A stretch of DNA of 64,000 bases from Alkalibacillus aidingensis (GTDB taxonomy: Bacteria; Bacillota; Bacilli; Bacillales; Alkalibacillaceae): the NCBI RefSeq assembly GCF_014595945.1, contig NZ_JABXWU010000004.1, positions 43,512-107,511 of the forward strand, given 5' to 3'. This document shows positions 18,093 to 28,276 of the stretch, piece after piece. Numbering within the stretch: the stretch's first letter is position 1; each line of letters opens with the position of its first letter. The notes beneath the pieces are model-generated. The model was not told the DNA's origin. It ran no database searches and saw only the letters and a program-made list of their open reading frames with translations. The position numbers were made by a program, and so were the translations under genes.

Positions 18093-19522
18093 TGAACTTT
18101 GAAACGATTATTGGATTAGAAGTCCACGTTGAGTTAAAAACAAAATCAAAAATCTTTAGTCCAAGTCCAAACGCCTTTGGTGATGAACCAAATAGTAATG
18201 TTAATCCAATCGACCTTGGTTACCCTGGTGTCTTACCGGTATTGAATGAAGAAGCGGTTAACTATGCGATGCGTGCTGCTATGGCATTAAACTGTGAGAT
18301 TGCAACAGACACTAAATTTGACCGTAAAAACTATTTCTATCCTGATAATCCGAAAGCCTATCAGATTTCACAATTTGACCAGCCAATTGGGGAGAATGGT
18401 TGGATTGAAATTGAAGTCAATGGTGAGAAGAAAAAGATCGGAATTACTCGCTTACATTTAGAAGAAGACGCAGGTAAATTAACACACGGTGATGACGGCC
18501 ATTCTCTAGTGGATTACAACCGTCAAGGAACACCTTTAATTGAAATTGTATCAGAACCAGATATAAGAACACCTGAAGAAGCATATGCTTATTTAGAGAA
18601 GCTCCGTAATATCATTCAGTTCACCGGAGTTTCTGACGTAAAGATGCAGGAAGGGTCATTACGCTGTGATGCGAACCTATCTTTACGCCCATACGGACAA
18701 GAAGAATTCGGGGTAAAAACAGAGCTTAAAAACTTAAACTCATTCAACTTTGTTCAAAAAGGTCTTGAGTTCGAAGAGAAGCGCCAAGAGAAGGTGCTTC
18801 GTCAAGGTGGCGAGATCTTACAAGAGACACGCCGTTATGATGAGAAAACGAAGGAAACGATTTTAATGCGTGTTAAAGAAGGTTCTGATGACTATCGTTA
18901 CTTCCCGGAGCCAGATTTAATCCCACTTTATATTGATGAGGAATGGAAAGAACAAGTACGTCAGTCCATACCAGAACTACCTGACTCACGTCGAACACGT
19001 TACGTTAATGAGCTAGGCTTGGATGAGTATGATGCAGGTGTATTAACCAATACGAAGGAAATGTCAGATTTCTTTGAAGCAACTATTGAGCATGGTGCAG
19101 ACGCTAAACAGGTAACGAACTGGCTAATGGGTGACATTTCAGCGTATATGAACAAGCAGCAAATCGAACTTCAAGATCTTCCAATTACACCAGAAGCCCT
19201 TGCTAAAATGGTCAAGCTTATTGAAGAAGGAACACTATCATCCAAATTAGCAAAGAAAGTCGTAACTGAATTGGTGAAAAATGGTGGAGACCCTGAAAAA
19301 ATAGTTAAAGAAAAAGGCCTTGTCCAAATTTCTGATGAAAAACAACTACGAGACATCATTACAGGTGTTTTAGATGAAAATGAGCAATCCATTGTTGATT
19401 ATAAGAATGGAAAGGATCGCGCATTAGGTTTCTTAGTTGGACAAGTCATGAAGAAGACTAAAGGACAAGCAAATCCACCAATGGTTAATAAGATTTTAGT
19501 TGAGGAAATTGATAAAAGGTAA
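18092..19522 (+). CDS. gatB: Aspartyl/glutamyl-tRNA amidotransferase subunit B
   Basis: A 476-residue GatB, the tRNA-binding and kinase-like subunit of GatCAB. The opening [20 protein letters not shown] and the block [11 protein letters not shown]...[14 protein letters not shown] are diagnostic; the YqeY-like C-terminal domain (ending [16 protein letters not shown]) is complete. It overlaps gatA by one base, so translation is likely coupled. A VOC gene starts 28 bases after it and may be in the same transcript. Confidence 0.97.
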   Translation: MNFETIIGLEVHVELKTKSKIFSPSPNAFGDEPNSNVNPIDLGYPGVLPVLNEEAVNYAMRAAMALNCEIATDTKFDRKNYFYPDNPKAYQISQFDQPIGENGWIEIEVNGEKKKIGITRLHLEEDAGKLTHGDDGHSLVDYNRQGTPLIEIVSEPDIRTPEEAYAYLEKLRNIIQFTGVSDVKMQEGSLRCDANLSLRPYGQEEFGVKTELKNLNSFNFVQKGLEFEEKRQEKVLRQGGEILQETRRYDEKTKETILMRVKEGSDDYRYFPEPDLIPLYIDEEWKEQVRQSIPELPDSRRTRYVNELGLDEYDAGVLTNTKEMSDFFEATIEHGADAKQVTNWLMGDISAYMNKQQIELQDLPITPEALAKMVKLIEEGTLSSKLAKKVVTELVKNGGDPEKIVKEKGLVQISDEKQLRDIITGVLDENEQSIVDYKNGKDRALGFLVGQVMKKTKGQANPPMVNKILVEEIDKR

Positions 19523-19550
19523 TAAATATTAGGTGAGAGGGGATGAAGTG

Positions 19551-19919
19551 ATGTCGTTTGCGATTAAACGTCTCGATCACGTTCAACTAGCCGCACCAAG
19601 AGATACAGAAGATGAAGCGAGACAATTTTTTAGTGATGTTCTTGGGTTTATTGAAATCGAAAAGCCAGATGAGTTAAAGAAGCGTGGTGGTGTGTGGTTT
19701 GAGTTTGGCGATAGCCAACTGCATATTGGTGTCGAAGAGCCTTTTTCACCTGCTAAAAAAGCTCATCCTGCATTCGAAGTGACAGATCTAGAAGCTTTAA
19801 TGACACAACTAGATCAGCACCACGTTTCCTATCAGCACGATGATAAACTTCCTGGTGCCAAACGAATTTACACAACAGATCCTTTTGGAAATCGGTTAGA
19901 GATTTTAGAATGGTTATAA
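19551..19919 (+). CDS. VOC (glyoxalase/bleomycin-resistance fold) family protein
   Basis: A 122-residue single-domain protein. The opening RLDHVQLAAPRDTEDEARQFF and the closing IYTTDPFGNRLEILEW are the two halves of the paired beta-alpha-beta-beta-beta VOC fold with candidate metal ligands (His, Glu). Enzymatic activity cannot be inferred. The start at 19551 is preferred because its N terminus matches the family. It lies directly after gatB. Confidence 0.8.
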   Translation: MSFAIKRLDHVQLAAPRDTEDEARQFFSDVLGFIEIEKPDELKKRGGVWFEFGDSQLHIGVEEPFSPAKKAHPAFEVTDLEALMTQLDQHHVSYQHDDKLPGAKRIYTTDPFGNRLEILEWL

Positions 19920-19979
19920 GTTATTTGACCGTGGGAAAGAGTTGGTTGACTTATTAGGATTACGAACGAAGGTGAGAAA

Positions 19980-20876
19980 ATGAAAAGAGCACGTGTCATA
20001 TATAATCCTACTTCCGGCCGTGAAGCCATGAGAAAAGTGCTCCCAGATGTCCTTAAACGGTTAGAAGAAGTGGGTTATGAAGCCTCAGCACACGCAACGA
20101 CGGGTGAAGGTTGTGCGACCGATGCTGCCACACTAGCATGTGAGCGTGAGCACGATATTATTATTGCTGCAGGTGGGGATGGAACTGTTAATGAAGTGAT
20201 TAACGGGATGGCAGAGAAAGCTTATCGACCAAAGCTTGGAATCATTCCAATGGGGACAACCAATGACTTCGCAAGGGCAATTCGTGTGCCGCGCGATGTT
20301 GATCAAGCTATGGATATTATCATTAATGGTTATTCGAAAAAACTGGATATTGGTAAGGTGAATAACCACCATTTTATGAACATTGCTGGTGGAGGAAAAT
20401 TGACCGAGTTGACCTACGATGTACCTAGTAAACTCAAAACGGTTCTCGGACAGCTTGCGTACTATTTAAAAGGAATTGAAATGTTACCGTCCATTCGACC
20501 GACACACATGCGAATTGAGTATGATGGAAAAGTATTAGATGATGATATTATGCTTTTCTTAGTCGCTAATACCAATTCAATCGGTGGATTTGAAAAATTG
20601 GCACCTAATGCTGAAATCGATGACGGCTATTTTGATTTATTGATCTTAAAATCGACTAATATTGCGGAATTTGTCATGCTCGCTAACAAAGCTCTAAAGG
20701 GAAATCACATCCACGATGACAATATTATTTATGCACATGCTAAGAAGATCACGGTTGAGTCTGAAGATGAAGTTTTATTGAATTTAGACGGTGAATACGG
20801 TGGTAAATTACCTGGAACGTTCGAAAACCTATATCAACATATTGAATTTTTCCTACCTGAAGAAGAGGATCGTTAA
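19980..20876 (+). CDS. dgkB: Diacylglycerol kinase DgkB
   Basis: A 298-residue lipid kinase that phosphorylates diacylglycerol released during lipoteichoic acid synthesis. The nucleotide motif GGDGTVNEV is at residues 65-73, MGTTNDFARA follows, and the C terminus has the family beta-sandwich (LLNLDGEYGGKLPG). The gene order gatCAB-dgkB-rlmCD is the usual one in Bacillaceae. GGTGAG lies just before the ATG. Confidence 0.95.
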   Translation: MKRARVIYNPTSGREAMRKVLPDVLKRLEEVGYEASAHATTGEGCATDAATLACEREHDIIIAAGGDGTVNEVINGMAEKAYRPKLGIIPMGTTNDFARAIRVPRDVDQAMDIIINGYSKKLDIGKVNNHHFMNIAGGGKLTELTYDVPSKLKTVLGQLAYYLKGIEMLPSIRPTHMRIEYDGKVLDDDIMLFLVANTNSIGGFEKLAPNAEIDDGYFDLLILKSTNIAEFVMLANKALKGNHIHDDNIIYAHAKKITVESEDEVLLNLDGEYGGKLPGTFENLYQHIEFFLPEEEDR

Positions 20877-20891
20877 TTCGGTCCTCTTTTC
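20863..20891 (+). terminator. Terminator overlapping the end of dgkB
   Basis: AAGAGGA and TCCTCTT pair across the dgkB stop codon and lead into TTTTC. Confidence 0.6.
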
Positions 20892-20971
20892 TAATTGACA
20901 CGGCTTTCACTTTATAAATTATCACCAATTCGCTTATAATGTTAAAAGACTAACATAAGGACGGATGAACA

Positions 20972-22345
20972 ATGGCAAAAACTAACGCACCAGTTAAGAA
21001 AAATGAATATATCGAGTTAACGTTTAGTGATTTGACCCATGAAGGTGATGGCGTTGGAAAAATCGGTGGTTACCCAGTTTTCGTACCCTACGGATTACCT
21101 GGTGAAAAAGCAAAAGTTAAAATAATAAAAGTGAAAAAAAACTTAGCTTTTGGGCGTTTGATTGAGCTAATTGAAGAAAGCGAAGATCGCATCGAGCCCC
21201 CATGTGAAGTGTTTTATCAATGTGGTGGTTGTCAAATCCAACACATGACTTATGAACGCCAACTTACGATGAAGCAAAAACAGGTTCAAGACGTCATGAG
21301 AAAGATTGCGCAAATGCCAGATGTCCCAGTACATCCCACTATCGGCATGGAAGAACCATGGAGCTATCGGAATAAGGTGCAGATTCCAGTTGGCAAACGT
21401 GATGGTCGTGTTTTAACAGGCTTTTATCAAAAACGAAGCCATAACATCATCGATATGGACACATGCCCTGTTCAAAGTGAATCCAATGACCACATCGTTA
21501 GAGAAATGCGAGGAATTATTGAGGAATTAGGCATTGAACCCTATGATGAAGATCAGCATCGTGGTGTGATCCGTCACCTCGTTTTACGGACAGGCTATCA
21601 CACGAACGAAATCATGGTCGTCATCGTCACTAACACAAAAGACTTACCACATAAGAAAAAACTAATAGAAAAAATAACGGTGTTAGATTCAAATATTAAA
21701 GGCATTATTCATAACATCAATCCGAAACGGACGAACGTCATTATGGGAAGAGAGTCCAATACCATTTGGGGCGAGGATGTAATTATTGATCAAATTCATG
21801 ACTTAGAATTTGCGATTTCTGCCCATTCCTTTTATCAAGTTAATCCGGAACAGACAGAAAAGCTATATGACCAAGCTCTAAAATACGCAAACCTCTCTGG
21901 TAATGAAACAGTAATAGATGCCTACTGCGGCATTGGAAGCATCTCCTTATTCTTAGCCCAACACGCTAAAAAAGTATATGGAGTCGAAGTTGTTCCACAA
22001 GCAGTCGACGATGCGAAAGATAACGCTAAAAGAAATCTTATAGAGAATGCAGAATTTTACGTTGGGGAAGCAGAAAAAGTCATGCCCTGGTGGAAAGCCC
22101 AAGGACTTAACCCAGACGTTATTGTCGTTGATCCACCAAGAAAAGGTTGCGATGAAGAGTTACTTCAAGCGATGATCGACATGCAACCAGATCGAATCGT
22201 TTATGTTTCATGTAACCCATCAACATTAGCTCGTGATTTAAAAATATTAGCTGAAGGTGGCTTTGAGACACAAGAGATTCAGCCTGTTGATATGTTTCCA
22301 CAAAGTAACCATATTGAAAGCGTAGCGAAAATAGTGAGGGTGTAA
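20972..22345 (+). CDS. rlmCD: 23S rRNA (uracil-5-)-methyltransferase RlmCD
   Basis: A 457-residue protein with an N-terminal TRAM domain, a 4Fe-4S cysteine set (Cys78, Cys84, Cys87 in CEVFYQCGGC, and Cys165 in DTCPVQ) and a C-terminal Rossmann methylase domain (VIDAYCGIGSISLFLA; catalytic cysteine in VYVSCNPSTLARDL). In Bacillus subtilis one such enzyme makes both m5U747 and m5U1939. A second, degenerate homologue lies at 25544-27034. Confidence 0.93.
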   Translation: MAKTNAPVKKNEYIELTFSDLTHEGDGVGKIGGYPVFVPYGLPGEKAKVKIIKVKKNLAFGRLIELIEESEDRIEPPCEVFYQCGGCQIQHMTYERQLTMKQKQVQDVMRKIAQMPDVPVHPTIGMEEPWSYRNKVQIPVGKRDGRVLTGFYQKRSHNIIDMDTCPVQSESNDHIVREMRGIIEELGIEPYDEDQHRGVIRHLVLRTGYHTNEIMVVIVTNTKDLPHKKKLIEKITVLDSNIKGIIHNINPKRTNVIMGRESNTIWGEDVIIDQIHDLEFAISAHSFYQVNPEQTEKLYDQALKYANLSGNETVIDAYCGIGSISLFLAQHAKKVYGVEVVPQAVDDAKDNAKRNLIENAEFYVGEAEKVMPWWKAQGLNPDVIVVDPPRKGCDEELLQAMIDMQPDRIVYVSCNPSTLARDLKILAEGGFETQEIQPVDMFPQSNHIESVAKIVRV

Positions 22346-22408
22346 CCTTTGTACGTCAAAGTACGATATAAACAGTGCCTTTATGATGAATAAAAAAGGA
22401 GTGAGGAT

Positions 22409-23155
22409 ATGTCGGGTTTGAATAACCATGTCATTCTTGTCACCGGGGCTAATCGAGGACAGGGAAAAGCTATTGCTCAACACCTTGCCACGATGGGGGC
22501 TATGGTCGGGGTTGGTGCTAGAAACTATGATGAGGCTAAAGTTGTTGCTAGGATGATCGGAGAAGACCACGCCATTGCAGTTCAGTTAGATGTGACAAAA
22601 GAATTAGAATGGAAATCAGCGGTTGATAAGATTATAAACAAATTCGGGAAGCTGGATGTGTTAGTGAATAATGCTGGAGCTCTGAAACGTAAACCATTTA
22701 CAGGGACAACCATAGATGATTATCAACAGTTGATTAATGTTAATCAACTTGGTGTTTTTATGGGGATGCAAGCCGTTATTCCACAAATGGAAAAGCAGCA
22801 AAAAGGCTCCATTATAAACAATGTGTCGATTTCAGCATTTGCTCCAATTAGCCAATCCTCTGTTTATGCTGCGACAAAGGCATCTGTGGTTGCTATGTCG
22901 AAAGCAGCAGCTATTGAATTAGGACCAAAAGGTATTCGAGTAAATATGGTCCATCCGGGTGGAGTCGAAACAGAAATGGCAACACAAGGAAAGGATGTAC
23001 CTACTTATTACGAATCAGTACCACTAGGACGTATTGGACAACCAGTTGAAATTGCTCGGGCTGTTGCATTCCTTGCCTCTGATGAAAGCTCTTATTGTAC
23101 GGGGACAGAAATTGTTGTTGACGGTGGAATGACGCTAGGCACTTCAGATGAGTAA
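22409..23155 (+). CDS. Short-chain dehydrogenase/reductase
   Basis: A 248-residue classical SDR: cofactor motif TGANRGQG near the N terminus, NNAG, the catalytic Ser in [15 protein letters not shown] (Tyr/Lys), and the C-terminal [15 protein letters not shown] typical of tetrameric NAD(P)-dependent members. The substrate is not predictable. AAGGAGTGAGG precedes the ATG. It is followed by a hairpin. Confidence 0.9.
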   Translation: MSGLNNHVILVTGANRGQGKAIAQHLATMGAMVGVGARNYDEAKVVARMIGEDHAIAVQLDVTKELEWKSAVDKIINKFGKLDVLVNNAGALKRKPFTGTTIDDYQQLINVNQLGVFMGMQAVIPQMEKQQKGSIINNVSISAFAPISQSSVYAATKASVVAMSKAAAIELGPKGIRVNMVHPGGVETEMATQGKDVPTYYESVPLGRIGQPVEIARAVAFLASDESSYCTGTEIVVDGGMTLGTSDE

Positions 23156-23190
23156 ATTTAACTCTTAGTAGGTGGATTTTATGTTAAAGG

Positions 23191-23224
23191 GAGCGTTAAC
23201 CCAAGAAGGATTAACGCTCTAAAA
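23191..23224 (+). terminator. Hairpin after the SDR gene
   Basis: GAGCGTTAA and TTAACGCTC form a 9-bp stem; the tail TAAAAG is weak in U. Confidence 0.5.
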
Positions 23225-23288
23225 GCATAAAGGGTAAGACGTAATCATTATGGGAGTTTTAAAAAAGGAATTTATTAAATCAATATAT

Positions 23289-23312
23289 AACCCCCCGTTT
23301 TAACGGGGGGTT
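23289..23312 (-). terminator. Hairpin at the 3' end of ptrB
   Basis: AACCCCCCGT and ACGGGGGGTT form a 10-bp stem that includes the last codons and stop of the minus-strand peptidase gene. Confidence 0.6.
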
Positions 23313-25372
23313 GAAATTGTTTGATCAGTTGTGATACCAAGTCTATCCAGAATGAAGGCATAGCATTCGGCAGCTTCTTTTAAGTGATTGAAACGACCCG
23401 ATGCACCGAAATGGCCGGCCCCCATGTTTGTTTTGAGAACAAGGGTATGGTCATCGGTTTTCATAGCTCTTAGACGCGCAACCCACTTGGCTGGTTCCCA
23501 ATAAGCAACTCGTGGATCGTTTAGACCAGTCGTGATATACATATGTGGGTAGTCTTTTGCTTCGACATTATCATAAGGACTATAAGACTTCATATAAAAA
23601 TAGTCCTCTCGCTTTCGTGGATCGCCCCATTCATCCCATTCCAGGGTAGTCAGTGGGATTGTGTCATCGAGCATCGTCGTAACAACATCAACGAACGGCA
23701 CCTCAGGAACAATGACCTGAAATAGCTCGCCACCCATATTAGCTACTGCACCCACGAGCATGCCTCCAGCACTGGCTCCACGGGCGGCCATTTGACTCGG
23801 AGTTGTGTAGACATGATCAATAAGATATTTCGCTGCTGCTATAAAATCAGTGAACGTATTTCGTTTATGCTGCATCTTTCCATCTTCATACCAATGTCGT
23901 CCCATTTCTGATCCACCACGTATTTGTGCTGTAACAAATACAATGCCTTTGTCCAAGAGTGGCAGGCGATACGGGCTAAAATGCGGATCGCTATTAGCTC
24001 CATACGATCCATATCCATCTAGAATCAATGGAGCAGGCCCAGATGTCAACGCACCTTCACGATAGACAACGGTCATTGGTACTTTGACACCATCATCGGC
24101 TACAGCCCACAATTGCTCTTGTCGGTAGCTGGACGAATCATACTCTCCGTTAACCGGTTCAACGTGTAAACAGTGCTTCTCACCCGTCAACAAATTCAGC
24201 CCGTAAGTGGTTTGTGGAGTAAGGTGAGATTCAAATTGAACTAATACTTCCTCTGCATGATAGCTCTGTCTAGGAATGACTGTGACCGTATAGAGGGGTT
24301 CATCCCATTCAATTTTTTCTAGCCCATCATCTTTTAGAACCCAGATTTGTGTCAGCCCATTCTCCCGACCAACTAGAAGTAACGTATTTTGAAATGGGCA
24401 CATAGCTTGAAGGTAGCGATTTTCGTTATATTCAATTACTTTTTCTCGTGAATCAAGGTCATCGATAGGGCATCTGAGCAGCTGGAAATTCATCGCCTCT
24501 TCATTTGTTAAGATGAGCAGGTCATCACCCCAATGCTCGACATCATATTCTATGCCATCTCGCCGTTCATCTACCAACTGTACAGGGGATAACGGTGAAT
24601 CTGCATCAATTAAGCGGATTTCACTCGTCGTTTTTGAACTAGATTCAATAATAATAAACCTACCACTTTGGGATTTAGACATAAAAAGTGTAAATGTCGT
24701 GTCTTTTTCCTCATAGAGTAATTCATCATCACTCACATCACTTCCCAAACGATGCCGCCATAACTGGTATGGGCGTTGTTGTTCATCAACAGTCACGTAA
24801 AAAATATACTCACCACAACGGCTCCATTCTACACTGCCAACTAAAAATACATTCGGAATTTGATCGGGAAGAAGCTCGCCAGTTTCTAGGTTTTTTATAT
24901 AGATCGTATACCGATCAGTACCGTCACGATTTTCTAAATAAGCAAGAAGGTTATGATCAGCACTCATACGCTGTAACGTCACACTTAAATAGTCATCATC
25001 TACGGCTAACTCATTTAGGTCGAGTATCACTTCCTCTGTGGTTTCTGAAAGCAGCTCACGACTTGCAGCAAGCTTACGTACATAGACTGGATATTGCTTG
25101 TCTTTATCCATGCGTGAATAGTAGAAGAATGGTCCATACTGCACCGGTACTCTCACTTCGGAATCGGGTACACGGTCGACCATGCTTTGATAAATCTGTT
25201 CGGTTTGATCCTCCAATGGACGCATGATTTCATCATAATATTTATTCTCTTCCTCTAAATAATCGATGACCTCTGGATTGTCACGGTCCCTCAGCCAATA
25301 GTAATCATCTTCGCGTACATCGCCATGAAGTTGATGAGGATGAGGAATGCGTTTTGCTACAGGTGGTTTCAT
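23300..25372 (-). CDS. ptrB: Oligopeptidase B (S9A family)
   Basis: A 690-residue serine peptidase with an N-terminal beta-propeller and a C-terminal alpha/beta hydrolase domain. It opens with PPVAKRIPHPHQLHGDVREDDYYWLRDRDNPEV, the family hallmark. The nucleophile motif GASAGGML and the late His region MGAGHFGASGR are present. The enzyme cleaves short peptides after basic residues in the cytosol. A long open frame antisense to it at 24694-25227 is a shadow. Confidence 0.92.
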   Translation of the reverse strand: MKPPVAKRIPHPHQLHGDVREDDYYWLRDRDNPEVIDYLEEENKYYDEIMRPLEDQTEQIYQSMVDRVPDSEVRVPVQYGPFFYYSRMDKDKQYPVYVRKLAASRELLSETTEEVILDLNELAVDDDYLSVTLQRMSADHNLLAYLENRDGTDRYTIYIKNLETGELLPDQIPNVFLVGSVEWSRCGEYIFYVTVDEQQRPYQLWRHRLGSDVSDDELLYEEKDTTFTLFMSKSQSGRFIIIESSSKTTSEIRLIDADSPLSPVQLVDERRDGIEYDVEHWGDDLLILTNEEAMNFQLLRCPIDDLDSREKVIEYNENRYLQAMCPFQNTLLLVGRENGLTQIWVLKDDGLEKIEWDEPLYTVTVIPRQSYHAEEVLVQFESHLTPQTTYGLNLLTGEKHCLHVEPVNGEYDSSSYRQEQLWAVADDGVKVPMTVVYREGALTSGPAPLILDGYGSYGANSDPHFSPYRLPLLDKGIVFVTAQIRGGSEMGRHWYEDGKMQHKRNTFTDFIAAAKYLIDHVYTTPSQMAARGASAGGMLVGAVANMGGELFQVIVPEVPFVDVVTTMLDDTIPLTTLEWDEWGDPRKREDYFYMKSYSPYDNVEAKDYPHMYITTGLNDPRVAYWEPAKWVARLRAMKTDDHTLVLKTNMGAGHFGASGRFNHLKEAAECYAFILDRLGITTDQTISTPR

Positions 25373-25477
25373 ATAAATTCTCCTTTCTTTCTATGTTTTA
25401 AATTCGTGTTTGTGTCAGTGAATTCCTCTATTTGTTCCAATTAACAATGAAGTAGAAGTTATTTAGCATTAATACAT

Positions 25478-25506
25478 TTTACTGCCAGCTTTGGGTAGTT
25501 TATAAT
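25478..25506 (+). promoter_or_regulatory. Candidate SigA promoter of the RlmD-like gene
   Basis: TTTACT (25478) and a perfect TATAAT (25501) are 17 bases apart. Its location rules out the longer start codon at 25505. Confidence 0.55.
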
Positions 25507-25543
25507 GGAATGTCAAAGTATAAGAAAAGTAAGGTCGTGTCTT

Positions 25544-27034
25544 ATGGCAAAAAGAAAAAACAGTGGATATAAAAAATCCGCAAAGAAACCATATCAATCT
25601 GGAAAACAGAATAACAAACAATCCCCACCACAAGGAAATCGAAAAAACATAAAATCCAAAGGTAAGCCTGATGCAACCGGTAGAAATCAGCGTGGCAAGA
25701 AAAGGGCAACCATAGAGGTGACCTGCTCTGGCCTGACAAGTGAAGGTAAAGGCATCATTGAATGGGATGGAAAACAACTTGAGGTAGCGTATCTGTTACC
25801 AGGCGAAACTGCAGAAGTGATGGTGACTAAAAAAGGACGCTTGATCACTGCGGAGTTGAAACGGGTGCTTAAGCCATCCGAAGATCGAATCAATCGCCTG
25901 AAACAGCATCCTAATGCAGGTGTGGGATGTCAGATTCATCACATGAATGACCAGGCGCAAAAGCGGTTTAAACAGAAAGTCGTAGATGATTTAATGAAGC
26001 CTTTCGGAAAACCGAAGCCGATCATGACCATGGACCATCCATATGGTTACCGTAACAAAAATGTGATGACATTCGGTTTAAACAGAAAGAAAGAGATTAT
26101 TAGTGGACTTTACGCTGAGAACTCTCATTGGATTATCCCAATGGAGAAATCGATTATTCATGACCCGAAAGCAGATGAAATTATTCAAACGATCAAAGGC
26201 ATGATGAAATCCTTTAAAATGCAGCCATACGATGAAGATACTGGACAGGGCTTTTTACGGCATGTTTTAGTAAGAGTCGGAAAAAAGAGCGGCGAAATCA
26301 TGGTTGTGCTAGTAGCAGCCACACCTATTTTTAAAGGGAAGAATAATTTTATTAAAGCCCTGAGGAAGACCCATCCAGAAATTACAACCATAGTGCTGAA
26401 CATCAATAACAGAAATGACAGCATGGTACTTGGTGATCAGGAAAAAGTGCTATTCGGCAAGGGAACTATTACCGACACCCTTTGTGGTTTGGAATTCGAA
26501 ATCTCTGCAAGTTCCTTCTATCAGATTAATCCTGTTCAGACAGAAAAGCTATATACAAAGGCGATTGAAATGGCCGAGCTAACTGGTGAGGAAACCGTCA
26601 TAGACGCTTACTGCGGAATAGGGACAATTGGTTTGGTTGCAAGTCAAAAAGCTGGCAAGGTTATTGGCGTGGAACTCAATAAAGGCGCGGTCCGTGACGC
26701 CATTCGAAATTCTAAGCGTAACGGTGTTAAAAATGCCCGGTTCTATCAAGGTGATGCCGGAGAGTTCATGGTGCAAATGGCAGAACACGGCGAAAAAGTT
26801 GATGTTGTGTTTATGGACCCACCAAGAAGCGGAAGTGACGAAGCCTTCTTGTCTAGCGTGGTTAAATTAAAGCCGAAGCGAGTTGTTTATGTTTCTTGTA
26901 ACCCAGAAACACAGGCGCGTGATTTGAAGTATATGGTGAAAAACGGGTACGGTGTTGAAGAAATCCAACCAGTGGATATGTTTCCGCAGACCAGTCATGT
27001 GGAATCAGTCGCTAAATTGGTGAGGAAAGTGTAA
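25544..27034 (+). CDS. RlmD/TrmA-type RNA methyltransferase homologue without Fe-S cysteines
   Basis: A 496-residue protein: a lysine/glutamine-rich extension of about 55 residues, a TRAM-like domain (EVTCSGLTSEGKGIIEWDG), then the methylase domain (VIDAYCGIGTIGL; VYVSCNPETQARDL with the catalytic cysteine). Where RlmCD has CxxxxxCGGC, this protein reads HPNAGVGCQIHH with a single cysteine, so a 4Fe-4S cluster is unlikely. Bacillus subtilis also carries a second homologue of this type (YfjO). ATG 25544 follows AAGGTCG and the promoter at 25478. The RNA target is unknown. Confidence 0.85.
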   Translation: MAKRKNSGYKKSAKKPYQSGKQNNKQSPPQGNRKNIKSKGKPDATGRNQRGKKRATIEVTCSGLTSEGKGIIEWDGKQLEVAYLLPGETAEVMVTKKGRLITAELKRVLKPSEDRINRLKQHPNAGVGCQIHHMNDQAQKRFKQKVVDDLMKPFGKPKPIMTMDHPYGYRNKNVMTFGLNRKKEIISGLYAENSHWIIPMEKSIIHDPKADEIIQTIKGMMKSFKMQPYDEDTGQGFLRHVLVRVGKKSGEIMVVLVAATPIFKGKNNFIKALRKTHPEITTIVLNINNRNDSMVLGDQEKVLFGKGTITDTLCGLEFEISASSFYQINPVQTEKLYTKAIEMAELTGEETVIDAYCGIGTIGLVASQKAGKVIGVELNKGAVRDAIRNSKRNGVKNARFYQGDAGEFMVQMAEHGEKVDVVFMDPPRSGSDEAFLSSVVKLKPKRVVYVSCNPETQARDLKYMVKNGYGVEEIQPVDMFPQTSHVESVAKLVRKV

Positions 27035-27432
27035 CCACATCATCAACGCTTACCATTTGAATAAACTTTTGTGAAAAACGCCACTTTCGGCAAAATAAAG
27101 CTTTGAATCGTGTTTGGAATAACGTATGAAAAGAATGGGGAATCCTTATTTATCAGGGGTTCTCCTTTATTTTTCTCAAGACTTTATTTTCGCCATTAAT
27201 AAAGTTTTGTTAAATGATCGAGATTGAAGGGGAAAACGTTTAGGGGAAAAGATGATCCAAATTATTTAGGTGAAACTAACGAACTGAAGAATTGGGTTGA
27301 GCAAGTCGTGTCTTTATTTTAGTTTCGTCCTACTTCTTAGTTTCGTCACTCCCACTATACCGTGCAGTTGATTGTGTCCAAGCGAACCGAGTTCTCCAAT
27401 AAAATGCAGTAGCTCTATATGACATACAAGTT
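27035..27432. other. Intergenic region without a supported gene
   Basis: About 400 AT-rich bases. A short frame at roughly 27230-27322, ending NELKNWVEQVVSLF, may be a coding relic but is too short to assign. Two copies of TAGTTTCGTC occur near 27320-27345. No RNA gene was recognised. Confidence 0.4.
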
Positions 27433-27660
27433 TTATTGAGATTTCACAGATTTCTTATAAAGCCCACGGATTATAAAGAAAGAAACAGCTATGGTAATTA
27501 TAGATACAATCGTTATCGAAACCCCACTAGGTTCACCAAACACTTTATTCCACATATTGGCTAATGAAATATCTAAACCTAACCATCCTAAAACTCCAAC
27601 AATGAGAAAGCCACCAACTATACCCAAAATCATGGACAGTGAAAATTTTATTTTACTCAT
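27433..27660 (-). CDS. Small two-helix membrane protein
   Basis: A 75-residue protein with two membrane segments (SMILGIVGGFLIVGVLGWLG and ITIVSIITIAVSFFII) and a basic tail, suggesting both termini inside. AAAGGGTGAAAAT precedes the ATG on the minus strand, which supports it as a real gene. No family recognised. Confidence 0.6.
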   Translation of the reverse strand: MSKIKFSLSMILGIVGGFLIVGVLGWLGLDISLANMWNKVFGEPSGVSITIVSIITIAVSFFIIRGLYKKSVKSQ

Positions 27661-27772
27661 ATTTTCACCCTTTCTATTGAAAATATTGGACGAATATCAA
27701 GCTACTTATAAACATTATATCAGAAAAATCCGATATTTATTAAAAATAATTAGTCATTTACATTTTCTGATG

Positions 27773-27988
27773 TTAACAACAATCACTACGATAACAGTGA
27801 AAACTATTGTAATATTTACAACTTGAGGATCTTAAATTGTTACTCGAATGAGATAAGCATAGCCTTAATTTCTCGAGTGTCTTAACTTCTATATCACCTA
27901 CATATTTGATTAACAAATTTGCTTGTAGTTTATAAGCATTTAATGTTTGTGAAGAAAAACCTTCAACCAACCCTTTTATCGGTTTCAT
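27773..27988 (-). pseudogene. Possible N-terminal remnant of a tyrosine recombinase
   Basis: The first 40 residues of this minus-strand frame include LVEGFSSQTLNAYKLQANLL and IKYVGDIEVKTLEKL, resembling the SAM-like core-binding domain of phage-type integrases (G-[FL]-S-x-x-T-[LI]-x-A-Y ... Y-x-G-D). The frame then loses similarity and stops; no catalytic domain follows. There is no convincing ribosome binding site. I read it as a relic of a mobile element, with modest confidence. The rest of 27661-28276 is AT-rich and shows nothing else. Confidence 0.35.
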
Positions 27989-28276
27989 AAGAAGTAACAG
28001 CTTCAGGTAATAACATAGAATTCCTCCTTTATTTGTTAGAAACAGGTTTTCCTGAAGTGTAAATAAAATTAAATATTTTCTAACAAATGGAAGGGTGAGG
28101 TGTTAAAATTACAATATATAACAATATTAGTTATTCAACTAACGAAGCAGGTTAGTTGAAAAGTTTGTAAAAAAGGAATACGGATGGTTTTAGTCTTTTT
28201 TGCTTATTTCAATTTATAAAATATTTATTTTCATTTGGAAACATAAATATTATAAATTTTATTGGAGTGAATTTTT

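Noticed and set aside
24694..25227. 177-residue open frame antisense to ptrB
   Set aside because: It lies wholly opposite a well supported gene, has no ribosome binding site and a His/Arg-rich composition typical of a shadow.
27230..27322. Short coding relic ending NELKNWVEQVVSLF
   Set aside because: About 30 codons, no start with a ribosome binding site and no recognised family.
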